This document shows positions 29,285 to 36,787 of a stretch of DNA of 64,000 bases, one piece after another. Source of the stretch: Halobellus limi. GTDB taxonomy: Archaea; Halobacteriota; Halobacteria; Halobacteriales; Haloferacaceae. Position numbers and translations under genes: made by a program. Where the stretch lies: assembly GCF_004799685.1 (NCBI RefSeq), contig NZ_CP031311.1, positions 2,659,355 to 2,723,354 of the forward strand, read 5' to 3'. Within the stretch, counting starts at the first letter, position 1. Each line of letters begins with the position of its first letter. The notes beneath the pieces were generated by a model. The model made no database searches. It saw nothing but the letters and a program-made list of their open reading frames with translations, and had not been told where the DNA came from.

Positions 29285-32200
29285 CGCTCCGTCCCCGTCG
29301 GTCGATCGGAACCGTCGCTCTCGTCCTCCTCGACGTCCTCATCGTCGTCGATCCCCTCGACGTCGCCGAAGTCCCAGGCCTCGTCGGCGTCTGTATCGTC
29401 TGCGGCCTCGGCGTCCGAGGGGTCAGACTCGTCGGTGAAGTCGACGCCCTCGGACGGTTCGACCCCCTCATCGGGTCCGTCCTCGTCGACGCCGTCCACC
29501 GGCGAACCGACGCCCTCGCTACCGAAGCCTCGGCCTTCCTCTCCGCTCTCGAACGGGGGATCGGCGTCGCTCGCGGCCGCGTCGTCGCTCTCGGAGTCGC
29601 CTACGTCGCTCTCGAACGCGTCCGCTCCGCCCCCCTCGTGTTCCGCGTCGGCGGCGGTCTCCGGGTCGCCCCCGTTCGCGACGGCGTCGCCGGCGGGATC
29701 ACCGCTCTCTCCCGCCGTCGGGTCGCCGCCTCCCGACGGTTCAGCCTCGCCTGCTAGGCCGTCGTCGTCGGACGACTCGTCGTCCGCCGGTTCATCGTCC
29801 GCCGGTTCATCGTCCGCCGGTTCATCGTCCGCCGATTCGTCGTCCATCGATTCGTCATCCGCCGGTTCGTCGTCCATCGGCTCCGCGAGCAGGTCCTCGA
29901 TTCCGAGTTCCTCCTCGGAGCCCTCGGCGACGTCGTCGAGGCCATCGTCGGTTCCGGTGTCAGTCCCGGACGACGCGTCTCGCCGTTCCGACTCGCCACC
30001 GAGCGCTGGCGTGTCGGTGTCCTCGTCGAGCGCCGGTGTCTCTGTGCCGTCACCGAGCGATGGCGTCTCCGACCCGTCTCCGAGTTCCGGGGCCTCCGTC
30101 CGTTCTTCGAGGGCGTCGAGTTCGGGGTGCTCGCCGCCGGCGGCGGTGACGTCCGGCGCGGATTCGACGTCGAGGAGGGCGTCCGCGACGTCGACGTCCT
30201 CGAGGTCGCGGTACTCCGGCCACAACTCCTCCTCGGCGCGGTCGAGGATCTCCGCGCAGAGGTCGCGGACCTCCTCGCCGGCGCTGGGACGCGGGACCAT
30301 CTCCTCCTTCTCGGGGTCGACGTTGATCTGGACGGACTCCATCTCCCGGAGGTCCTCGAGGCTGCGTTCGAGGTCGTCGCGGGCCATCAGCGCGAGGATC
30401 GTCTCCTGGTCGTTGATGAACGCCTGCAGCGTCGCCGCGACCTGCGAGTAGGTGTTGAGCCCGCGGTCGATCAGGTACGCGAGCACGACGCGCCGTTTGA
30501 ACAGTTCCTCGTCGAGTTGCTCTCTGGACCACCCGCGGTCGAACCGGACGTCCTCGAGGGTGTTCGACGAGCCCATCTTCAGGAACTCGTCGCCCTCGGC
30601 CTGCCACTGGTAGACGTCCTGAACGTTGATCTCGTCGTTCTCGGCGTCGTAGTGGTTGATCTCGGTCAGGGACTTGTTCCGCCGGACCTTGTTGCCCTGC
30701 ACCCGCGTGGAGGTCTGCACCGAGACGAGATCCAAGGCGGTGAACATCGTCTTCGAGACGTTGATGGGGTCAGTCGTGAAGCGCTTGAGCACCTCGCCGA
30801 CGCTGTCGGCGTGGAACGTCGTGTACGTGGTGTGCCCCGTCGACATCACCTGAAAGAGGGTGCGGCCCTCCTCGCCGCGGATCTCGCCCATCACGATGTA
30901 GTCGGGGCGCTGTCTGAGCGCCGCTTCGAGCAGGTCGAACTCGTCGACGTCGCCGCGGTCGTCGTCGCTGAACGACGGTCGGGTGACGGAGGCGACCCAG
31001 TTGCGCTGGGGCAGCTCCACCTCGCGGGTGTCCTCGATCGAGACGATCTTCGAATTCGAGGGGATGAAGAGCGACACCGCGTTCAGCGAGGTCGTCTTTC
31101 CCGACGCCGTGCCGCCGGCGAAGATGAGGCTCTTGTCGTTCTCGATGCAGAGCCACAGGAAGGCCATCTCCTCTAGGGAGAACGTCTTCCAGTTCACGAG
31201 GTCGATCGGGGTGAAGGGGACGTCCTTGAACTGCCGGATCGTGTAGTTCGTCCCGTGGTCTGAGACCTCCCGGCCGAGGGTCAACTGCGCCCGCGACCCG
31301 TCCGGGAGGGTCGCGTCGACCTGCGGGCGGCGCTTCGAGATGCCCTTGCCCGACCGCTGGGCGAGTTTGACGACGAAGTCGTCGAGTTCCTCCTCGCCGT
31401 GGTAGACGTTGGAGATGATCTGCTCGTAGTCGGAGTGGTAGACGAACACCGGCGAGTTGTAGCCGTCGCAGGAGATGTCCTCGACGTTCACGTCGTGTTT
31501 GATTCCGTCGATCCGCTCGTAGCCGATGAAGTCCCGGCGGAGGACGTACAGCAGTTTCTCGACCTGGTAGTCGTTCAGTTCCGTCGGGTCCTCCGCCAGC
31601 ACCGCCGACTCCGGTCGCGCGGCGATGCCGTCGAGAGAGGGGTCCGGCTCCGTCGGTTCCGACGAGGCGAACAGGCCGTCGAGGCGGCCGCCGAGGGAGC
31701 CCTCCTTCAGTCCCAGCGATCGGGCCGCAGTCGCCAGCGAGCGCTTCGACGACGCCCCGGCCGTCGGTGATCCCCCGTCGCCGTCGCTCCCGCCGCCGAA
31801 GTCCAAGTCCAGATCGAACTGCGAGAGGAACCCGTCTTCGCTCGCGGCGTCGCCGTTCCGCGTCGCGAGGACCGAGAGTCCGGCCTCTCGCGGGTGCTCG
31901 GGGACCCGATAGAGGTTGTATCGTTCGAGCAACTCCAGCGACTGCTGTTCGATGACCCGGCGGCGCGTGTCGGGGGCGTCGCCGACGATAGTCTCGTCGT
32001 CGTACTTGATCGCCGTCCGGAGCTTTCCGGTCAGGAACTCCGCGAGGTCCGCCTCGATCCGGTTCTGATGCGGTTCGATCACGTAGTACTTCTTCTCGTT
32101 CTCCTTCGTCGAGTGGAAGATGATCACGAACGAGTGCGGTTCGTTGACCCAGTAGCGCTCGACCTCCCGGAAGTGGGTCTTCTTCTCCATCGGGACCGCC

Positions 32201-33159
32201 TTCTCGAGGTCGTAGCGGTTGACGACCGTGGTCGCCCCGCGCTCGTCGCTGAAGAAGGCGTCCTCGTCGAACTCGGGGTCGACGTCGACCGTCCGCTCGT
32301 CGACGATCTCGTCGAGTTCCTCGGCGCGCTGCCCGCCGCGGGCGAGCGCGTTTTCGATCGCGTCGGGATCGAAACCCAGCGCCTCGGCGGGGTCGAAGCG
32401 CTCGATCTCGCCCTCGGCGTCGCGCGGCCGCGACCCGTCCTCTTCGTAGTAGTACTCGCGCTTGTAGTGCTCCCACAGCCAGACGTCCTTGACGACGGGC
32501 GTCGTCTCGGGGTCGCAGAACGCCTCGAACTCCGCGGAGATCCGAACGGCCTCGGCGGCCGCGTCCGTCACCTCCTCGCCGACGTCGACCGGGTGGAACC
32601 CGAGGTACTCCTCGGGGTCGGCGCTCACCGCGTCCCAGTCCTCGCGGGTGGGCGTCGGAATCTCGACGCCGTCGTCCCAGCGCTCGCTCTCCGCGTCCGC
32701 GTCGTCGTCGTACTCGCGGGGGTCCAGGCCCCCGTAGAGCGTCTCGACGTCGCCGTCGGCGCCGTACTGGTCGAGGAAGTCCGCCCAGGTGTACTCGCCG
32801 ACGGCGACGCGCGGCTCGTCGGCCGCTTCGCGCCCGGCATCGCCGGGGGACACCGAAGCGGCCTCCTCGGGACCGTCCGTAGCCGCTCCGTCGGGAGCGT
32901 CGGGTCTGTCGGGGCTCTCCGGAGCGTCGGCTCCGTCCTCGACTGCGGACAGTTCGGTCGATCCCGCCTCCGGTCGATCCGCGTCGTCGGTCGGTCGGAG
33001 CCCCCCAGCCCCGTCGCCCGACGCCCCGTCCGAATCTCCGGCGGCCCGATCGACGGTGTCCCCCTCGGGAGCCGACGAGGATCCCTCCCCCTCGCCCTCC
33101 AACGCGTCGTCGCCGTCCCGGTCGGGATCGGCGCCCGACGCGTCGTCGTCGGTTGCCAT
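29281..33159 (-). CDS. Very large type II/IV secretion ATPase, second copy
   Basis: At 1292 residues this ATPase is roughly twice the usual PilB/TadA length. Residues 1-110 are acidic low complexity; about 110-560 is an N-terminal region containing YVIEPHQNRIEADLAEFL. The ATPase core follows, with Walker A GGTASGKTTS (K688), the Asp box SIEDTREVELPQR, Walker B YIVMGEIRGEEG and the His box STGHTTYTTFHADS. After about residue 1000 comes a long Asp/Glu/Ser-rich tail of some 280 residues that includes seven 15-bp repeats. It is the first gene of the pilus operon. The tails are probably disordered and solvent-exposed in the high-salt cytoplasm; function unknown. Confidence 0.88.
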   Translation of the reverse strand: MATDDDASGADPDRDGDDALEGEGEGSSSAPEGDTVDRAAGDSDGASGDGAGGLRPTDDADRPEAGSTELSAVEDGADAPESPDRPDAPDGAATDGPEEAASVSPGDAGREAADEPRVAVGEYTWADFLDQYGADGDVETLYGGLDPREYDDDADAESERWDDGVEIPTPTREDWDAVSADPEEYLGFHPVDVGEEVTDAAAEAVRISAEFEAFCDPETTPVVKDVWLWEHYKREYYYEEDGSRPRDAEGEIERFDPAEALGFDPDAIENALARGGQRAEELDEIVDERTVDVDPEFDEDAFFSDERGATTVVNRYDLEKAVPMEKKTHFREVERYWVNEPHSFVIIFHSTKENEKKYYVIEPHQNRIEADLAEFLTGKLRTAIKYDDETIVGDAPDTRRRVIEQQSLELLERYNLYRVPEHPREAGLSVLATRNGDAASEDGFLSQFDLDLDFGGGSDGDGGSPTAGASSKRSLATAARSLGLKEGSLGGRLDGLFASSEPTEPDPSLDGIAARPESAVLAEDPTELNDYQVEKLLYVLRRDFIGYERIDGIKHDVNVEDISCDGYNSPVFVYHSDYEQIISNVYHGEEELDDFVVKLAQRSGKGISKRRPQVDATLPDGSRAQLTLGREVSDHGTNYTIRQFKDVPFTPIDLVNWKTFSLEEMAFLWLCIENDKSLIFAGGTASGKTTSLNAVSLFIPSNSKIVSIEDTREVELPQRNWVASVTRPSFSDDDRGDVDEFDLLEAALRQRPDYIVMGEIRGEEGRTLFQVMSTGHTTYTTFHADSVGEVLKRFTTDPINVSKTMFTALDLVSVQTSTRVQGNKVRRNKSLTEINHYDAENDEINVQDVYQWQAEGDEFLKMGSSNTLEDVRFDRGWSREQLDEELFKRRVVLAYLIDRGLNTYSQVAATLQAFINDQETILALMARDDLERSLEDLREMESVQINVDPEKEEMVPRPSAGEEVRDLCAEILDRAEEELWPEYRDLEDVDVADALLDVESAPDVTAAGGEHPELDALEERTEAPELGDGSETPSLGDGTETPALDEDTDTPALGGESERRDASSGTDTGTDDGLDDVAEGSEEELGIEDLLAEPMDDEPADDESMDDESADDEPADDEPADDEPADDESSDDDGLAGEAEPSGGGDPTAGESGDPAGDAVANGGDPETAADAEHEGGGADAFESDVGDSESDDAAASDADPPFESGEEGRGFGSEGVGSPVDGVDEDGPDEGVEPSEGVDFTDESDPSDAEAADDTDADEAWDFGDVEGIDDDEDVEEDESDGSDRPTGTER
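29780..29884 (-). repeat. Seven 15-bp tandem repeats in the ATPase tail
   Basis: The unit TCGTCCGCCGGTTCA starts at 29780, 29795 and 29810 without change. Four more units with one to four substitutions follow, to 29884. They encode five-residue repeats of the type DDEPA in the acidic C-terminal extension. The near-identity of three units suggests recent slippage. Confidence 0.85.
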
Positions 33160-33464
33160 CGTTCTCGGGTCGGTGTCCCCACGGAAAAAGACTTCTCCCC
33201 GATTATCAGAGAAATTATTCCGAGAGCGGCCTGAAAAGATGTGCGCTGATTGTGACTTTCGGCCCCGGCGAGAACGGGTGTCGCGTCGGTAGACGGCCCG
33301 TATCGGACTATCTGACGCGCACCCGCGGAGCGGTCCGTCACGCCGAGACGGCGCGAGTCACACGTAGCCTCGTCGACGGATTCAGACTGATCGCTCTCAC
33401 TTTGTACCGCCGAGCGCCACCGCCGTTGCCGGCGCTCGACGGTGAGAGACGAGAGTAATCAGTA
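33160..33464. promoter_or_regulatory. Gene-free region carrying the pilus-operon promoter and a repeat element
   Basis: No protein gene is seen in these 305 bases. On the minus strand, the AT-rich stretch at about 33203-33226 (GAATAATTTCTCTGATAATC) lies 44-67 bases before the ATPase ATG and is the likely promoter zone. A closer T-run, CTTTTTCC at 33184-33191, may also contribute. The right-hand part from 33381 is the 88-bp palindromic element. Confidence 0.5.
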
Positions 33465-33468
33465 TCAG
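33381..33468. repeat. 88-bp palindromic element, copy B
   Basis: Same orientation as the copy at 49522 and about 71 of 88 positions identical to it without gaps. Its right end, the reverse complement of CTGATACTGATTACTCTC, is intact and overlaps the stop codon of the minus-strand gene at 33465. The left end keeps about 13 of those 18 bases. The middle holds an inner stem, CGAGCGCC and GGCGCTCG, separated by 12 bases. Confidence 0.88.
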
Positions 33469-33623
33469 AGGAGCATCGCGATGAAACCGTACGCCGCCCC
33501 GAGGAGGAGCATCGCGGCGAGGAGGATGGCGAACCACGTTCGACCGTTCGCCGGGACGTCGGGGATCTCCGACGGGTAGTACGGCGAGAGCGGATTGTTG
33601 GGTTCCTCGTCGCTCCGGGCCAT
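33465..33623 (-). CDS. Small single-helix membrane protein
   Basis: A 52-residue protein: a hydrophilic, proline-rich N-terminal half (MARSDEEPNNPLSPYYPSEI) and one hydrophobic helix at about 33-51 (FAILLAAMLLLGAAYGFIAM). I do not recognise the family. The ATG at 33623 has a plausible AT-rich promoter patch about 15-35 bases upstream. Its stop codon lies inside the palindromic repeat, and it is divergent from the coiled-coil gene. Coding status rests on composition, promoter and the clean helix, so confidence is moderate. Confidence 0.6.
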   Translation of the reverse strand: MARSDEEPNNPLSPYYPSEIPDVPANGRTWFAILLAAMLLLGAAYGFIAMLL

Positions 33624-33721
33624 CGTCGAGGAGTTTCGTCTGTCAGTCAATTCAACGTTTCCCCGCCGCGGATTCGGGTCGGCGCATCGGTATCGCTATC
33701 ACGAACGGTATTTTGCCCGGG

Positions 33722-33731
33722 TGATTTATGT
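33722..33731 (+). promoter_or_regulatory. TATA-like element of the coiled-coil gene
   Basis: TGATTTATGT lies 24-33 bases before the ATG at 33755, the right distance for a leaderless haloarchaeal transcript. Confidence 0.5.
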
Positions 33732-33754
33732 GAACAGTTTCGGTAAGGTGGCCT

Positions 33755-35668
33755 ATGAGCCACGAATCCGACGCCGACCGGACGGCATCCGTATCAGACG
33801 ACGAGGTGAGCGTCGAGAAGTCGTTCGCCGAGGACGAGTTTCCCGTTCCCGCGATCAAGTTCCGGCTCGCCTCCGAGAGCGACGACCCGGTTCACATCCG
33901 CCTCGTGGATCAGATCCCCGAGGACTTCCCGATGGAGGGCGTCGGATTCCACCCCGACTACGAGAGCGACAACTGGACCGCTTACAAGGACCACCGCGTC
34001 GAGTACGAGCGGACGCTCGATCCCGGCGAGGAGACGACGACGGTGTACGGGATCCGGCTCGAACAGGCCTCCGACGTCGAGGGGTTCCTCGGCGACCCGA
34101 TCCTCGAACGGCCGCCCGCGCCCGAGGAGGGGCAGGGCGAGGACTCCCCCCGCGACGTCGAGGACATCCTGGGGACGGACCGGAGCCAACTCGTCCGCGA
34201 CGCGCTCCAGGGGAACGGTCGCCTCGCGGTCGATTCCGAGGCCGAGTCCGAGTCGGAGCCCTCGCTGCCGGACGAGGAGCCGGCACCCGGCGTCGGAGAA
34301 TCGGACTCCGGCATCGAAGAACCGGGCCCCACGGGCGAGGAACCGACCGTCGCCGACGACGACCCGGAGAGCGCGCCGGAAGCCGAAGCGACGGCGTCGA
34401 CCGGGACGGAGACCGCGGACGACCCCGTCGCCGAGGACGCTCCCTCGCCGCGAGAACTCGGTGCGGACCTGGCACCCGCATCGCGGAGGCGCGAGGACGA
34501 CAGGATCACGTCGGTGACTCCCGGTGAGAGCGGAGGCCGTACGGAGGAAGACGCCGACGACGAAACGCAGCAGGAAGCGACCGGAGAGGAAGAAATCGAA
34601 CGGGAAGCGACCGACGAGGAAGAAATCGAACGGGAAGCGGCCGACGAGGAGGAAGTCGAACCGGAAGCGGCCGACGCAGAAGAGATCGAACGAGAGGTGG
34701 ACGACGACGGAACGGTCGAAGAGCACGTCGATGCGCCGGGAGCGGCCGCCGAGCAGGCGACCGAGGAGGAAGCCGAACCGGAAGCGACCGACGCGGAACC
34801 GACGGCAGAGCGCACACCCGTCGACGCCGAGGGCGGACTCGCGGCGACGCTCGCGTCGGAGATCCGCGCCGGCGAGGTCTCCGAGTCCGACCTCGAGACC
34901 CTCCGCGGGGAACTCGACGCCGGCCTCCCCCGGAGCGCGGACGTCCGGATCCGACGAGTGCAGGCGCAGATGGAGGATCTGAACGCCTACGCCGACGCCA
35001 TCGCGGAGTTCATCGACGAGGAGGGGACGGGAGCGGAACTCGTCGAACGGCTCGACGCCGAACTGACCGAGATCAACGAGGAACTCGACGACCTGCGGGC
35101 GGCGGTCGACGCCGCCGACGACGAGCGCGCGGCGATCCGCGAATCGGTCGGCGAGGTCGAGAGCGACGTCGACGCCGTGGACGAGCGCCTCGGAGAGGTC
35201 GCGGGGGAGCTGGACGACGTCGCCGAGGAAGCAAAAGACGCCGCCGTGGGCGTCGACGAACTCCACGACCGGGCGGACGGGATCGAGGAACGGCTCGACC
35301 GGACGACCGATCGCGTCGACGAGGTCGACTCCGCGGTCCGAGACGTCTCCGCCGACGTGGACGACGTCGCGGCCGACGTCGACGACGTGGCCGGGGAGGT
35401 CGAGAACGTCGCCTCCGACATCGACGAGACGGGCGCGCACGTCTCCCGCCTCGACGAGGAGATGGGCGACGTCCGCGAGGACATCGCGGCGATCGACGGC
35501 GACGTCGTCGAGACCCGCGAGTCGCTCGAAGCCGAACTCGACGACCTTCGCGCGGAGGTGTCTGCGCTGTCGAACGAACTCGACCGGATCGGCGACATCG
35601 AGCGGGAGATCGAGGAGCTCCAGCAGTTCCGCGACCGGCTCAACAGCGCGTTCGGTCCCGGCGAGTAG
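33755..35668 (+). CDS. Large acidic coiled-coil protein of unknown function
   Basis: A 637-residue protein with three parts. Residues 20-105 form a compact beta-rich domain (VPAIKFRLASESDDPVHIRL, then VEYERTLDPGEETTTVYGIR). Residues 115-350 are a disordered acidic linker with four copies of a ten-residue repeat of the form EATDEEEIER. Residues 370-630 are almost entirely heptad-like helix, with repeated DVDDVAxDVDDVAG segments and the end IEELQQFRDRLNSAFGPGE. No signal peptide or membrane helix, so cytoplasmic. It is divergent from, and close to, the pilus operon. A scaffold or cytoskeletal role is conceivable, but nothing identifies it. Confidence 0.75.
   Translation: MSHESDADRTASVSDDEVSVEKSFAEDEFPVPAIKFRLASESDDPVHIRLVDQIPEDFPMEGVGFHPDYESDNWTAYKDHRVEYERTLDPGEETTTVYGIRLEQASDVEGFLGDPILERPPAPEEGQGEDSPRDVEDILGTDRSQLVRDALQGNGRLAVDSEAESESEPSLPDEEPAPGVGESDSGIEEPGPTGEEPTVADDDPESAPEAEATASTGTETADDPVAEDAPSPRELGADLAPASRRREDDRITSVTPGESGGRTEEDADDETQQEATGEEEIEREATDEEEIEREAADEEEVEPEAADAEEIEREVDDDGTVEEHVDAPGAAAEQATEEEAEPEATDAEPTAERTPVDAEGGLAATLASEIRAGEVSESDLETLRGELDAGLPRSADVRIRRVQAQMEDLNAYADAIAEFIDEEGTGAELVERLDAELTEINEELDDLRAAVDAADDERAAIRESVGEVESDVDAVDERLGEVAGELDDVAEEAKDAAVGVDELHDRADGIEERLDRTTDRVDEVDSAVRDVSADVDDVAADVDDVAGEVENVASDIDETGAHVSRLDEEMGDVREDIAAIDGDVVETRESLEAELDDLRAEVSALSNELDRIGDIEREIEELQQFRDRLNSAFGPGE
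34574..34693 (+). repeat. Four 30-bp tandem repeats inside the coiled-coil gene
   Basis: Units start at 34574, 34604, 34634 and 34664 and encode ten residues each (type EATDEEEIER). The first two units differ at only a few positions. The length of 30 keeps the reading frame, so copy number can vary without frameshift. Confidence 0.85.
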
Positions 35669-35797
35669 CGACCGCGTCGCCGCGGGGTCGGGGCGCGGGC
35701 CGGTCGCCCGGAAGCCGCAGACCGCGTGCGGTCCGCGTCGGACGCGAACGATATCGGAAGCGGAACCGGTTTAGCCCGCCGCCGCGTGGAATCGACA

Positions 35798-36760
35798 ATG
35801 ACTGAGACGGAGGCGATTCGCGTCGCCGTCCCGCGCAAGGGCCGACCCCTCGAAGCCGTTCTCGAACGCGTCGCCGACGTCGCCGGTTCGCATCCGGCAG
35901 GCTCACGGGCGCACGCCGGCGACGCGGACGACGCCGACGACATCGCGGGCGTGGCCGACGAGGTCATCTCGACGCTCCGCCACGAGAAGGCGATCACGAA
36001 GGGGCAGGTCGAGCCCGCCGCGGACGTCTACCAGCGGCTCGCCACGTATTCCGATCTCGAAGACGACTACGCGCCGGAGTACACCCTGCTGCGGGACGAC
36101 AGACGGGGGATGCCCCGCCGGATCGTCTTCGACAGCCTCACCGTCGACGTCGACGGCGTTCCGGTGCAGTTCGTCGGCCGCGAGGAGCCCTTCCGCGCGC
36201 TCCGAACCCACGAGTTCGCCCTGGGGTTCGACAGCGCCGACCTCGTCTTAGAGGAGGTCGTCGAACTCGAACCCGAGGGCGTCGGCTCCCTCGCGGACGT
36301 CAACGCGCGGATCGATCCGATGAACACCGACGTCCGCGTGGTGTCCGGCCTCGGCGACACGGTGTATCACACGCTGATGGCACGGCCCGAGATCCTGCCG
36401 CCGGGCGCGGACCTCGACCGGGAGTTCGTCGCCGACTACGAGGGCGACCTGTGCATCTCGCCGCGGTACGAACGCCTCGTCGAGGCCGTCCTCGGCACGC
36501 GGCCGCTCGAAGGCGTCTCCTTCGCCTACCCCGACGACGACCGCGAGGAAGAGGCCGCCATCGCCGACGTCGGCCTCGGCGTCTACCTGACGATGACCGG
36601 CTCGACCGCCAGAGAGCACGGCCTGATCCTCGGCGACCACCTCTTCCCCTCGGAGACGGTGCTGATGGAGAACATCGCGGAGTCGGCGGAGCTGTCGGGG
36701 GCGGAGCGGGTCCGTGAGGCGCTGGCGGCAGAGGGTCACGAGACCGAGATCGCGGTGTAG
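35798..36760 (+). CDS. HisG-like (ATP phosphoribosyltransferase-related) protein of unknown role
   Basis: A 320-residue protein beginning MTETEAIRVAVPRKGRPLEA, which resembles the first strand and KGR motif of HisG. Further on, DRRGMPRRIVFD, GLGDTVYHTLMARPEILPPG and a C-terminal STAREHGLILGDHLFPSETVL are conserved-looking blocks, but the PRPP-binding pattern of true HisG is not obvious. It is longer than short-form HisG and has no his genes around it. It could be a substrate-binding-type fold with another ligand. The start is the ATG at 35798. Function should be treated as unknown. Confidence 0.65.
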   Translation: MTETEAIRVAVPRKGRPLEAVLERVADVAGSHPAGSRAHAGDADDADDIAGVADEVISTLRHEKAITKGQVEPAADVYQRLATYSDLEDDYAPEYTLLRDDRRGMPRRIVFDSLTVDVDGVPVQFVGREEPFRALRTHEFALGFDSADLVLEEVVELEPEGVGSLADVNARIDPMNTDVRVVSGLGDTVYHTLMARPEILPPGADLDREFVADYEGDLCISPRYERLVEAVLGTRPLEGVSFAYPDDDREEEAAIADVGLGVYLTMTGSTAREHGLILGDHLFPSETVLMENIAESAELSGAERVREALAAEGHETEIAV

Positions 36761-36787
36761 CCGCACCGAGAACCGATACCGGAGCGA

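Noticed and set aside
29760-29890. A possible CRISPR-like array of short repeats
   Set aside because: The 15-bp units are contiguous without spacers and encode an acidic peptide in frame within the secretion ATPase gene.
27926-30451. An 841-residue plus-strand frame opposite the pilus operon, ending in a Ser-rich repeat region
   Set aside because: The Ser/Pro repeats are the mirror of the Asp/Glu codons of the ATPase tail; the opposite strand has coherent domains.
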